A stretch of 64,000 nt of DNA from Schistocerca nitens (Eukaryota > Arthropoda > Insecta > Orthoptera > Acrididae). This document shows positions 44,078-54,872 of this stretch, in pieces. The position numbers and the translations under genes were made by a program. Each line of letters opens with the position of its first letter. Position 1 is the stretch's first letter. The notes below the pieces were generated by a model. The model had not been told where the DNA came from, ran no database searches, and saw only the letters and a list, made by a program, of their open reading frames with translations. Location of the stretch: assembly GCF_023898315.1 (NCBI RefSeq), contig NC_064621.1:17730501-17794500 (forward strand), written 5' to 3'.

Positions 44078-45033
44078 TATAGCATCCCCAGTGCTATATT
44101 ACGAAAGGACTTGAAAAACAGTATTTATAAATTGAATAATATGTTTTTATCGTGTAGCAGTAAAATAATAATCTCTCTGTCCAAGTTTCAAATGCAAAGA
44201 AATAATTTATGACAAAATGATCTAAAGAGACGACAAGATACACTCTTTTGTTAATTTTTTTAGTCGTCTCGACTTCCTCTTTTGTCTTGAATGTGCATAG
44301 AGGGACATCTTGCGAGTGCTGGCAAATGTAAGCATATTTGTATGAGTTAAGCATATAATATACTGATTTAATATTATTGTGCACTTTTAATTTGTAAAAG
44401 GTGATCCCAATTTCATGTCCGCCTTCCTTGAATTAACCTGCATTCAAGTAATTTACAGTTCAACAATCGCAGCGGCCGATGCAGCCAACGACGCCATTAC
44501 GTGGCGATATTAACTTATGAAAAATTAGCGGAAGCGGAAAACTCGCCCGCTATTAACATAATATTAATTTTTCTCCACAGCCGCACAAAGTTGCAGAAAT
44601 ACGTACCTTTAAGACTGTTATTTTCAGTACCATAGCCGAGACCCAGAGCCAGGACTCTGACTACAATACAATGGTTAACGGAGGTAAGAAAAATACTCTC
44701 GCACGTGTGTGGGCCGCAATTGTAATTAATAACTAAAGATCTTTTGCTTTAAAGTGAACTGACTAGCCGAGGAAATTAATATGAAAAATTTATTACGTTG
44801 TACAACTTATATGCTCATGTTTTAAGATTCAGCGAGTCTAACATTCATTAACGTAACAAATAATTTGAAATTAATATTGTTAAAAAGGAGAACTTCAGGA
44901 AAGAATTTAATCGTAAAATCAAAATTAAATGGAATATCATTTTTATTAAGGCCCACCACGTAAGTCGGCAACAATCAAAAAATAATAATAACCATAACAA
45001 TATATAAAATTACGACGACCGACGGACGCGAGA
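44078..45033 (+). repeat. 5' LTR
   Basis: 956 bases, about 99% identical to the 3' LTR: roughly nine substitutions and a small indel in an AT-rich stretch near the 3' end, counted by eye. The ends read TATAGC...GCGAGA rather than the usual TG...CA. The 96-codon minus frame at 44094-44384 recurs in the 3' LTR and is incidental. Confidence 0.9.
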
Positions 45034-45034
45034 T

Positions 45035-45052
45035 TGGCGCCCAACGTGGGGC
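45035..45052 (+). promoter_or_regulatory. Primer-binding site, tRNA-Lys type
   Basis: TGGCGCCCAACGTGGGGC matches the 18-base primer-binding site used with tRNA-Lys1,2 in several retroelements. It starts one base after the 5' LTR and sets the start of minus-strand DNA synthesis. Confidence 0.9.
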
Positions 45053-45452
45053 CCGATTAAAGAAAATACGAAATTTACGAAATCTGACTCTATTGTAATG
45101 AATGTAATTATGTATGTGTCTAATTGTTGTAAAATATTAATGCTTGTATGAATTCTTTTACATGTACAACAACAAAACCACACCCTGAGGAGATCTGGAG
45201 AGGAAAAAGTGTAGAAAAGAAAAAGGATTTAAGTAAGGTAAGGCCTATTGTGCAAGCATCCTGTGTAGCTCTGTGCGGAATATCGAACCCATGTGCACAT
45301 GAGATACCTTCGGTGTTTTGTGTATTTATGTGTTTATTTTTGGAGTGGATAATTATTCGTTTTGTTTATTTATATGTTTATTTTTGGAGGGGATAATTAA
45401 TCTTGTGTGTATCAGTGTTAAAGATTCGTCAGTGGCTTAAAGTGAATTTAGT

Positions 45453-47006
45453 ATGGGTAAGATAGAACAACCTAAAGCATCCGTACCAGAAGAACAAAAT
45501 TCTGTTAATATGGAAAGTGAGGATCATTTGCAATACGTAAACGAATCCCAAGCCACCGCTTCGGATAACATTATTTCCGGAGCGGGGTGCGAGGATCTGT
45601 GGACGGTGAATGACACTCCACAGCAGAATGGGAATAGAGTAAAAACTCCACTGCCTGGGCAGAGGGGCCAATCGAGTGCTAGATTAAGCGGGGCACCAGT
45701 ATGCTCACCGATTGCAGACCCATTTGCAGAATTTCTGCGCAGGTTAGAAGAAAGAGATAGGGAAAGAGATCAGAAACTGGCTCAGATGCTCTATGAGCAA
45801 GAGCAACAAAGAGAACAGAAAGAAAGGGAAAAAGAAAGAATGTCAGAACAGAGGGAAAAACAAAGAGACGAAAAACTGGCTCAGATGCTGCATGAGCAGG
45901 AGAAAAAATTAACGCAAAAGCTCATTGAGCAAGAGCAGTGCAGTGAAGCAAAACTAGACAGTATCCAAAGCGAACTTGCCGAGATGCGGGACGCGTGCAA
46001 AGAAATACCCGATCTTGTGCAAAGCTTAGCCGGCGAAATGCAAAAATTACAGATATCGCAGGCTAGGCTTGAAGATAATGTCCAGACTTTAACCAACCGC
46101 GTAGATAATGTGGAGATGGATGCACGGAAAAGTATTGACGCATATTTGGAAGTGCAAGCTCAAAAAGTAGAAAAAGAATTAAATGAATGGCTAGAAGTAA
46201 AGGATCGCGAGATATCTGCAAAGATTGAAAGCGACGTAAAAACAGCTGTAGAACAAGCGACTGCGGCCGCGAGTGTAAATATTGACGCTAGCGCTGCCGC
46301 ACTGCACGCCGAATTAATACAGATCAAATCCCGTGTGACAGCGGAGTTGCCAAATTGGCAACAGGAGGTCGCGCGGAGACTGTCTGCGTTGGAAAGCAAT
46401 GTAAACAGCTGCGGACAGATCATGAATCCGACTCCGCGTACTGATTACTGTAATAACGCTGGCGGTATGCAGGGTGCGAGTGCGCAACCGCAACCTAATG
46501 CGAATTATGAGCACGAACAACATGCGATACCGTGCAGCGCACATCACGAAGTAATGAATGTCCCAGAATGTAGCAATCAGATATGCAAAAAAGAGGACAA
46601 TGTAATAAAACACAGGACATTCCAACCCTTCAATAGCGAAAAACGAAATGTCCACCCTGTTGTATTTATTAAGAGCTTCAGGAATGTGTTTCCCAGAACA
46701 TGGACGGAAAGACAAAGAATACAGTTCGTGGTCTCCTTTATTCAAGGTGACGCGGCACTGTGGGCCACCGACGTGTCCGAAAAATGTCTAACGATGCAAC
46801 AGTTTGAAGGTGCATTCTTGCAAAAATTCCGGTCCGATAGCGTCCAAGAAAGACTACGAAAGGAGTTGTACAGTCCAGAAATATACAATCCTAAGATGGG
46901 AACGTTACGCAAATATTTCGAAAAGTATATAAACAAAACCAGGTACTGGGACGAGCCAATGTCCGATCGTGACAATCAGATTGATAAAAATGAAGTTGCC
47001 CAGTGA
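45453..47006 (+). CDS. gag: Gag polyprotein, N-terminal and capsid part
   Basis: 517 codons starting at an ATG 400 bases after the primer site. Residues 1-85 are polar. Residues about 90-200 form a long charged coiled coil (Glu/Gln/Lys heptads) that includes a short internal repeat of EKLAQMLHEQE. A further helical part runs to about 330. Residues about 390-505 (FQPFNSEKRNVHPVVFIKSF, TERQRIQFVVSFIQGDAALW, FEGAFLQKFRS) look like the capsid domain of Ty3/gypsy Gag. Near 46970 the frame ends, but the coding pattern continues at once in the +1 frame, so a small indel has split Gag. Role: assembles the particle around the RNA. Confidence 0.85.
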   Translation: MGKIEQPKASVPEEQNSVNMESEDHLQYVNESQATASDNIISGAGCEDLWTVNDTPQQNGNRVKTPLPGQRGQSSARLSGAPVCSPIADPFAEFLRRLEERDRERDQKLAQMLYEQEQQREQKEREKERMSEQREKQRDEKLAQMLHEQEKKLTQKLIEQEQCSEAKLDSIQSELAEMRDACKEIPDLVQSLAGEMQKLQISQARLEDNVQTLTNRVDNVEMDARKSIDAYLEVQAQKVEKELNEWLEVKDREISAKIESDVKTAVEQATAAASVNIDASAAALHAELIQIKSRVTAELPNWQQEVARRLSALESNVNSCGQIMNPTPRTDYCNNAGGMQGASAQPQPNANYEHEQHAIPCSAHHEVMNVPECSNQICKKEDNVIKHRTFQPFNSEKRNVHPVVFIKSFRNVFPRTWTERQRIQFVVSFIQGDAALWATDVSEKCLTMQQFEGAFLQKFRSDSVQERLRKELYSPEIYNPKMGTLRKYFEKYINKTRYWDEPMSDRDNQIDKNEVAQ

Positions 47007-47625
47007 AATTAAAAGATATTTCATCAATGTGCCGGAATACGATATAGAACAATTCATGGAAATAGTGGATTCTGTTGACTTATTGATCGAAGATATGAAA
47101 ATCGAAAACAAGTGGAACCATGCAGGCTGTAATCAACAAAAAGCCGATTACAATAGCAGCCACAGTAACGGTAGTAACTTAGTACCAAATGGTAACGGGA
47201 GTAGGCAAGAGCACCGGCAACAGAATCGGGGCACAAACAATGGCAATGATTATAACGGCAACGGTTATAATCGTCAAAATCGAAAGAGACATCATGATGG
47301 ACGCATGAGTAATGAATATAATGGTAACGGCAATCCGCAATGGCGGAATAACCGAAACCAATGGCGTGGTCGTAACGAACCGACACCACAGTGGCAACAA
47401 AACACAGCGCCACAATGGAACGCCAACCCAGGTCCATCACAGGGCATGTCAGGAAGTTACAACCGACCACCGCAAAACCAGAGCCATACACAATATCAAA
47501 ATACACCATTGGGGAGGCAGGGCGGCCAACCCAACAGTAGCAACAACAACAACCAGAACCACAATGTGAGGTTAGTGAAAGTGACAGACAACTATCAACC
47601 CATTAATGCTCATCCGTTAAACTAA
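46969..47625 (+). CDS. gag: Gag C-terminal part, Asn/Gln/Arg-rich
   Basis: The 218-codon frame continues Gag after the shift: IKMKLPSEIKRYFINVPEYD ends the capsid-like part, and from about residue 45 the protein is rich in Asn, Gln, Gly and Arg (NGNGYNRQNRKRHHDGR, QWRNNRNQWRGRN). No CCHC zinc knuckle is seen; the basic Arg/Asn tail may take the nucleocapsid role. The frame ends at TAA 47623-47625, directly after a slippery heptamer, and overlaps the open pol frame by 19 bases. The apparent ATG at 46969 is probably not a natural start. Confidence 0.75.
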   Translation: MTIRLIKMKLPSEIKRYFINVPEYDIEQFMEIVDSVDLLIEDMKIENKWNHAGCNQQKADYNSSHSNGSNLVPNGNGSRQEHRQQNRGTNNGNDYNGNGYNRQNRKRHHDGRMSNEYNGNGNPQWRNNRNQWRGRNEPTPQWQQNTAPQWNANPGPSQGMSGSYNRPPQNQSHTQYQNTPLGRQGGQPNSSNNNNQNHNVRLVKVTDNYQPINAHPLN

Positions 47626-48614
47626 AGACAGTCACAATACGCTCTCCGTTGTTGGCTGCAGGATTGTGTAGTGAGGGCACATTCACGGATGACAGCCATA
47701 AACTTTGTATGCTGAGATACAATGAAGGAACAAAAATAGAAAAGGAACTTGTAGACATACCGCAGAAATGTAACAGAACCGACAAAAGTGTTGTGCAGGC
47801 TATATTGCAAGCAGATATGTATGGAGCACCAATACACATAATAGTCGATACCGGTGCGTCAACCAATGTCATGAGCGCAAATTTTTACAAGTACTTGAGT
47901 CAAAATAATAGAATACCAGTATTGCCAGTGAAGAATTGTCGTGTAACAGGTGCGATAGGTGCACAATCACATATCATAAAGCACCAGGTGCAAGTCGAGT
48001 TTACGGTAGGAAATGAAGCAATGAAAAGCTCGTTCCTAGTAGTTAAAGGATTAGGTGTAGCTTGCATCCTGGGGATGGAATTTTTACGCCAGAGGGACGC
48101 AAAAATCGACCTCTTGTGCGGGGAAGTAAGCCTTATGAATGAGGGTACACGTGTAGTTTTGCCGTTGTTGAGGACACGGGAAGTGCACGGTAAATATTGC
48201 CGGAGCTTTCAGTCGAGATTCGAAGGAACACAGGTAATGAATTTATATTCTGACTTAAGTACAAGACAAGTATATTTTAAAGATTTTATTACTGAAGACA
48301 AAGAGGAAAAAAGGAAACTGATAGCCATGAAAGTTAGGGAGTCAGAACATTTGACTGAAGCACAACAAAACGAATTGACTCAGCTACTTACAGATTATGA
48401 GAATGTGTTTTCGGAAAAACCCGGTGTTATCGAGGGCTACACCTATAAGATCGAAGTGGTACCTCACGATACTTTCTGTCACGCAAACTACACCATCCCG
48501 TGTTCAAATAAGGAGGCAATTACGAAGGAAACAAGAAAAATACTTACAAAGACTAAAAGACGTTCGCTCAGTAGAGCAACGTTTACATTTGTGTGTAGTA
48601 GGTTAAGTTTATAG
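47607..48614 (+). pseudogene. pol: Pol remnant: aspartic protease and RT N-terminal edge
   Basis: An open frame without an ATG start (the first possible start is TTG at 47649), as expected for a frameshift product. The protease core reads APIHIIVDTGASTNVMSANFY with the catalytic DTG, then CILGMEFLRQRDAKIDL, the second protease signature. Next comes LLTDYENVFSEKPGVIEG...HDTFCHANYTIPCSNKEAI, the segment that normally precedes the RT. The RT palm itself, RNase H and integrase are absent. The frame runs into unrelated sequence after about 48535 and stops at 48614. Gag and Pol are therefore processed but not replicated by this copy. Confidence 0.85.
47616..47622 (+). promoter_or_regulatory. Candidate -1 ribosomal frameshift site (G TTA AAC)
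   Basis: In the Gag frame the codons read TTA AAC TAA, preceded by G, giving GTTAAAC immediately before the stop. GTTAAAC is a known functional slippery heptamer. A -1 slip here enters the pol frame, which is open from 47607. I have not checked for a downstream pseudoknot. Confidence 0.65.
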
Positions 48615-50825
48615 TGTATTTTTTTGTGAGTAAATGTTTAGATTTTAATGTAACATTTAAAGACAATGAGGCACACAAGATTAGTGCGATTCAATTTTGT
48701 AGATGTTAAGGAATAATAGTATTTTTAAACAATTGCATTTTGAAAAAAAAGAACGTAGATTTAAGAATATTTTACAAATTTCATGTTTAAAAATGCTTTA
48801 AAAATATTAAAAAACAATTCAACAGCATTTAATGATGAAAGAATTTTTCATTAGTGTGTCATGAATATTTTTGAACTGTAGTAGTAAGGCAACTTATGAA
48901 ATTCAATATTATAGTGTATACGTTGTTCTATGTATTTATGTCTATACCGATCTTGAAATATGTTCAATCATAATTTACTTAACAATATCAGTGCAGGGTG
49001 TACATCACCCAAGGTACCTCATGTGTTGTAGACAAGGTACAAAGCAAATCAGTAAATGCGACTACCGCTAAGCACTGGTAAAATATATTGCCATCTGCTA
49101 AGGCAGAGATTTGCACGAATTTGTAGTGTAAACAAAAGTCACAAATCTAACACTAATCTAGGAACTTGCACGCTAGGCCTAGATTATAAAATGTGTACGA
49201 TAATGCGAGAGGCAAGGTTTTGTCAAGTCGAGCCTGGCTCTGGAGGGCAAGTACGCAATGAGTGGGCAGACATGACATGGGGACTTACCTCAGATGAGAC
49301 GGAAATACAATTGTATAGTCAAAAAATCTGAAGCCAAGTACGACTCTAAGTGGAAAATGAAAAGAGATAATTAGTGCGAGAGACTGGTAAAATCCAGCAC
49401 GAGCCAAAATCCAGTTCAGACTGAATGAAATACATTAGTGTTTGTGAACTAATCGAAACAGTTACTTTAAGCAGTGTGAAAAACTGTGAAGGTGAAACTG
49501 TGAAATGGACAGTGAAGTGCTAGTATTGAACGTTCAACAGCGGTAAGGACGCCAAACGCCAATATTACGCACGAAAAACTGTGAATTTGCTTATAAATGT
49601 GAACTGTTAACGTGAAGTGAACCCACAGTAAATATTTTTGGGACAGACTTTAGTTTCAGTGAGCACAATAATGCGAGATTGGAATGCGATGCGTGGACTG
49701 TTGCAAAACAGCGACCGCAGAAACGGCGAATGTTTGTGCTAAGCTCGTATTGGGACACGCACCAGTGCCTGCGAGTGCGGCGAAAACAAATAATTTTGTC
49801 AAGACAAAAACTGACGTGTAATGGAAACAGTATTGCATCAAAACTGCATTCACGGGAGAAGGTCCATGTCATGTATTCTGCAAGACAGTGCTGGCTTGAC
49901 ACTCGGAAACTGGCGAAAGCTTAACAACAACTACCGCACTAATAAATGCTTCTTTCCCACTAGCGTAACCATCTGCAGCGTGAAACAAATATTACGTTGG
50001 TTGTGTGTATGTTTCATGTACTACGTCGGAGACGCGTAGCAGAGCTGACCCTTGCCAACAAGCGCGGGAGGCGGATATCACCCCACTCCGCCACTCCCGG
50101 CCGAGACAGAAGCGCATCGCCAACCGTGCAGCCGATCAGCTGATTCTGACGTTCCGCGACGGCGAGAGACACGCTGGCGTCGAGCGGGCGTTGACTTCTC
50201 CGCAGCCTCCGCGAACGCCGAGCACCGAACACACCAACCGACGCCGTCGCGAGCTAAACGTCGCGGCGTAGATCATCAACGACACCGCAATCATTTGTTA
50301 TAATGACCTCATTCCTTTGCATAGTGCAACGAAAAATTGTTGACAAAGTATGCACATCCTGTACTCCAATGACATCCCAGAAACAATTAAGTGAAAGTAA
50401 CCAAAGCAGTTAGTCTGTCGCTCCGCCGAGGTTTTCCCCAGGTTTCCCTACGGCCGCGCCAAATGGGGAGCGAACAGTTGACACCCCTGGGACTTCAAAT
50501 ATTCCGGACAAACTCGTGCTTGTATACCTTTGAACACTGCAAAAGTTGAAAACCGAAAAAGAAGCAGCCAAAATGAAATTAATTATATTCTAAGTCCTTT
50601 TGTACATGACTGTATACGTAACCAATTGTATATTATATTGTTACGTAGATAATTTCATCTGTATTACACTTTGTGTGCAACACACCTGAGTAATTACAAC
50701 ATACGATGTGACATATGTAAACTGTGAAAGAAAAATCTGCATGTGGACACTGTGGACATGAAAGAGGAAATATTTATGTCAAAAAATACGAACATTTTTT
50801 ATGACATAAACATTTCGGGGGGTAA
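48615..50825 (+). other. Interior 3' region of the LTR element, no gene seen
   Basis: About 2.2 kb between the pol remnant and the 3' LTR. Short frames (49056-49331, 49679-49924, 50005-50303) do not resemble an envelope or any known protein. A GC-rich patch lies at 50030-50275. The tract before the LTR, TTCGGGGGGTAA (50814-50825), is a weak candidate polypurine tract. Confidence 0.5.
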
Positions 50826-51787
50826 TATAGCGTCCCCAGTGCTATATTACGAAAGGACTTGAAAAACAGTATTTATAAATTGAATAATATGTTTTTATCG
50901 TGTAGCAGTAAAATAATAATCTTTCTGTCCAAGTTTCAAATGCAAAGAAATAATTTATGACAAAATGATCTAAAGAGACGACAAGATACACTCTTTTGTT
51001 AATTTTTTCAGTCGTCTCGACTTCCTCTTTTGTCTTGAATGTGCATAGAGGGACATCTTGCGAGTGCTGGCAAATGTAAGCATATTTGTATGAGTTAAGC
51101 ATATAATATACTGATTTAATATTATTGTGCACTTTTAATTTGTAAGAGGTGATCCCAATTTCATGTCCGCCTTCCTTGAATTAACCTGCATTCAAGTAAT
51201 TTACAGTTCAACAATCGCAGCGGCCGATGCAGCCAACGACGCCATTACGTGGCGATATTAACTTATGAAAAATTAGCGGAAGCGGAAAACTCGCCCGCTA
51301 TTAACATAATATTAATTTTTCTCCACAGCCGCACGAAGTTGCAGAAATACGTACCTTTAAGACTGTTATTTTCAGTACCATAGCCGAGACCCAGAGCCAG
51401 GACTTTGACTACAATACAATGGTTAACGGAGGTAAGAAAAATACTCTCGCGCGTGTGTGGGCCGCAATTGTAATTAATAACTAAAGATCTTTTGCTTTAA
51501 AGTGAACTGACTAGCCGAGGAAATTAATATGAAAAATTTATTACGTTTTACAACTTATATGCTCATGTTTTAAGATTCAGCGAGTCTAACATTCATTAAC
51601 GTAACAAATAATTTGAAATTAATATTGTTAAAAAGGAGAACTTCAGGAAAGAATTTAATCGTAAAATCAAAATTAAATGGAATATCATTTTTATTAAGGC
51701 CCACCACGTAAGTCGGCAACAATCAAAAAATAATAATAACTATAACAATATGTATATATTAAATTACGACGACCGACGGACGCGAGA
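50826..51787 (+). repeat. 3' LTR
   Basis: 962 bases, a near copy of the 5' LTR. It begins TATAGCGTCCCC, against TATAGCATCCCC in the 5' copy. Confidence 0.9.
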
Positions 51788-52855
51788 AGTGCTGCAATCT
51801 TCTTGTCATGGACTGAGTGGTATTCCTTATCACATCGGCACTTATCGAAGCACATGAGCTGACATTTCTCTCTCGCGTATCTTCAGGTGTAGTTGAACGT
51901 CTTTATAAACAATGTCTTAGCGAATCTCCAGAAGAAAAAAATCCAGATGCTTCAAGTTTGGCGAACGAGCCGGCCACGACACATCTCCTCCGCGTCCAGC
52001 CCAGCGATATGGGAATTGACTCTACAACTCATTTATAGCCATCAGCGAAAAATGTGCCGGACACCCATCGTCTTGATAACACATTCTGTTCCTTGCTCCT
52101 AAAGTTATTACTTCCAATAACTGACCTAATGTTTCTTGCACGAATGTGGTATACTTCCTTCCAGCAAGATTTCCTTCGATGAAATAGGGGCCTATAATTC
52201 TCTCTACAAGAATCCCACACTACACACTCACCGACCACGGTTTTTGGTGTGCAACTTACCGCAGCCAACATGGATTTTCATTTGTTCAATAGAACATGTT
52301 ATCCAAATTAACATTTCCTTAGTTAGTGAATGTAGCCTCGTCAGTAAATAAAATCAAATTAATAAATGAGTCATCCCTCTGAATCTGGAGTTGAGCCCAT
52401 CGACAGAATAGAATTCAATGTGACGCAAACAATTCGTTCCAGTTAATTCTTGGTGCAGACTGATATGTTAAGGATGATATGTGTGGCGATGCACAACACG
52501 AACAACACTACTCTGGCTCATGCCAGATCCCCTTGCGATTTGACACGAACTAACGCAGGGATCTCGAACCACAGTGGCAAGAGTACCAATTTCCGTTTCC
52601 TCGTTAGTAACTTTCCTTTACCGGATATGTTTCCAATGTTATAAAGATCCAGTTTCTCTCAATTTATCATACACATACTTAAATGTAGAACGTAGGGTGA
52701 GTACGTTGAGTATATCTTTCAACATATAAGTTTCTAGCTCTCACTGAACTTCGTTGGCATTCTCCATAAATGAGAAGCATATCGACTTCTGCTTCGAAGG
52801 AATACATCATTCATATTGTCTTGATTCGACGATACTAGTCTTATAGTTCCTATTA

Positions 52856-53487
52856 AGGCAAAAAGGAATACAAATGTCTCAAAAATGAGATCGACAGGAA
52901 GTGCAAAATGGCTAAGCAGGGATGGCTAGAGGACAAATGTAAGGATGTAGAGGCTTATCTCACTAGGGGGAAGATAGATACTGCCTACAGGAAAATTAAA
53001 GAGACCTTTGGAGACAAGAGAACCACTTGTATGAACATCAAGAGCTCAGATGGAAACCCAGTTCTAAGCAAAGAAGGGAAAGCAGAAAGGTGGAAGGAGT
53101 ATATAGAGGATCTGTACAAGAGCGATGTACTTGAGGACAATATTATGGAAATGGAAGAGGATGTAGATGAAGATGAAATGGGAGATACGATACTGCGTGA
53201 AGAGTTTGACAGAGCATTGAAAGACCTGAGTCGAAACAAGGCCCCCGGAGTAGACAACATTCCATTGAAATGTTCTGAGGCATCAAGGGATCACCAATTT
53301 AGTACTGGAGGGCAGCGTGGAGGGTAAAAATCGTAGAGGGAGGCCAAGAGATGAATACACTAAGCAGATTCAGAAGGATGTAGGTTGCAGTAGGTACTGG
53401 GAGATGAAGAACCTTGCACAGGATAGAGTAGCATGGAGACCTGCATCAAACCAGTCTCAGGACACTGAAGACCACAACAACAACAAC
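52856..53487 (+). mobile_element. RTE-like LINE, internally deleted, with 11-bp TSD
   Basis: A 632-base insertion into the mariner, flanked by AGTTCCTATTA at 52845-52855 and 53488-53498. It ends in a CAACAACAACAAC tail. The 5' part codes for the region just before the RT; the 3' part is the family tail. The whole RT palm between them is gone. It is the same family as 3986-5459, on the opposite strand. Confidence 0.9.
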
Positions 53488-53499
53488 AGTTCCTATTAG
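52908..53499 (+). pseudogene. LINE ORF2 fragment with RT domain deleted
   Basis: The first frame (52908-53327, 139 codons) carries WLEDKCKDVEAYLTRGKIDTAYRKIKETFGDK and ends NKAPGVDNIPLK, the sequence directly before RT motif 1 in this family. It then jumps to CSEASRDHQF, which is the out-of-frame tail. The tail is readable in the next frame (53317-53499: NRRGRPRDEYTKQIQKDVGCSRYWEMKNLAQDRVAW). By comparison with the copy at 3986, about 1.2 kb is missing. The join lies in ATGTTCTGAG. No activity possible. Confidence 0.85.
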
Positions 53500-54059
53500 T
53501 GTTGTATTGCGAAACCGTCGAATGGTGTTTACATGTCAATGGCACGTTAGATGGATACGCCGTATTCGGCAATATTTACTATTTGCACGATATACGACAG
53601 AGAATTGTCAGAGCATGTGCTTCGATAAGTGCCGATGTGATAAGGAATACCGCTGAATCCGTAAGAAGAAGATTGCTGCACTGCATTGATACCAATGGTC
53701 ATCACTTAGAACACCTTCTGTAAACTGACGTTCATGTCATCTTTTGGACCTTCGTTGACCTTCAAAGACCTTACTGTTACACCACATTGGATTTGTCTCG
53801 ATAGCCGCTATCAGAAACTAAGTACTGAACTACAGCGACCCTACCTAGCAACAAAAAACTAACGTCATATCATGGTCCTCGTTGCCCTATGCAATATTTG
53901 TCCCACAAACGTGTGAGCTCCTATCATACTTTCGAAGTTATTCTAGGTGGCAGTAGTTAGTGACTCACCCTGTATACTATAATTTTGAAGATATTCTCTC
54001 CAATCCGAATAAGCGAAATTTCTGTTCGGGTTGTGTTTTACCCCTTAAAAGTGAAATTG

Positions 54060-54800
54060 GACACAAAAAGAACACCTATTACTTTATTTTGCTCCCTTTA
54101 CACACCCGCCAAGTATCATGAAGGCCGTTGACTGACACTTGGGAGTGTTTCCTTGGGAGTACACTTTCAGTGATGTGTCTGAATCTCTTTGAAGCAGTGG
54201 CAGTCCATTCTTCCTCAGGAGCCGAAACCAGAGTAGGTAGCGACGTTGGACGCTGGCGTCTAGAGAGGTGTTCCATTGTGCTCCGGTTCGGGCTCTGAGC
54301 AGGGCAGCCCACTGCAGCAATGTTACAGTCCACAAACCATTACCTTGCAGATCTGCATTATGACACAGTGTATTGTGATGCTGATACATACAGTCATAGT
54401 CTCCCAAGTGTTCTTCTACTATATGCAGTGCTGAAGTCTGTAAAATGTGTTCGTATCGTTCGCATTTAACGTTTTCTTAACTGCAATTAAGGGACCACCC
54501 CCTCGCCACGAAAAACACCCACAAACCACAACACTGCCTTCCCCGTACTTCACCACTGGCATGTAATGTTATCAGGCATTTAGCGTTTTCTTAAGCGCAA
54601 TTTTGGGGTCACATCCTAACCACGAAAAACGCCCTCATAGCGTAACGCTACCTTCTCTGTATTTCACTGTTATTCATACACATAACGCCAGGTAACGTTC
54701 TCCAGGTACTCACCAAACCCGAACTCTTCCATCGGACTGCCACAGGGTATAGCGTGATTCGTTACGCCACATCACTCGTTTCCAGTCATGCACTGTCCAG
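54060..54800 (-). pseudogene. Tc1-like transposase relic with tandem duplication
   Basis: Minus-strand remains of a Tc1 catalytic domain. Around 54760-54690 a WRNESRYTLWQSDG-like decayed first-Asp motif is readable. The frames at 54084-54407 contain MGDYDCMYQHHNTLCHNADLQGNG (second Asp decayed). A piece of about 110 bases is duplicated in tandem (54466-54575 and about 54580-54690), with clear divergence between copies. No terminal repeats recognised. Inactive. Confidence 0.65.
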
Positions 54801-54872
54801 GGCACTGTTCAGGGGCGTCGCACTTTACAGCACCTCAAGCATCGCTTAGCAGTGAGTACAGAAAATTGTGGC

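Larger units (their letters stand above)
44078..51787 (+). mobile_element. Ty3/gypsy-type LTR retrotransposon, pol-deleted
   Basis: Two direct LTRs (44078-45033 and 50826-51787) bound a 5.8-kb interior. The 4-bp target duplication AGTG lies at 44074-44077 and 51788-51791. A primer-binding site for tRNA-Lys follows the 5' LTR. Gag and protease are present, but RT, RNase H and integrase are missing. No envelope gene is recognised. The combination of a Lys primer, ~1-kb LTR and 4-bp TSD is reminiscent of the Osvaldo/Ulysses group, but this placement is tentative. Confidence 0.9.
43748..53972 (-). mobile_element. DD41D-like mariner hosting two nested retroelements
   Basis: The outer ends are inverted: CAGGATGAGTTACTACTATT at 43748 and, mirrored at 53972, CAGGGTGAGTCACTAACTAC. 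TA flanks both (43746-43747 and 53973-53974). Removing the LTR element (44078-51787) and the LINE (52856-53487) plus one TSD copy each restores a continuous mariner of about 1.87 kb, similar along its length to the copy at 57299-59394. Its transposase, on the minus strand, is full of stops. Confidence 0.9.

Noticed and set aside
44094..44384. 96-codon frame, repeated at 50842-51132, as a conserved gene
   Set aside because: The two frames lie in the two LTRs, so repetition reflects LTR duplication, not protein conservation.
50005..50303. Frames near the 3' LTR as an envelope gene
   Set aside because: No signal peptide, transmembrane segment or cleavage motif; the stretch is simply GC-rich.
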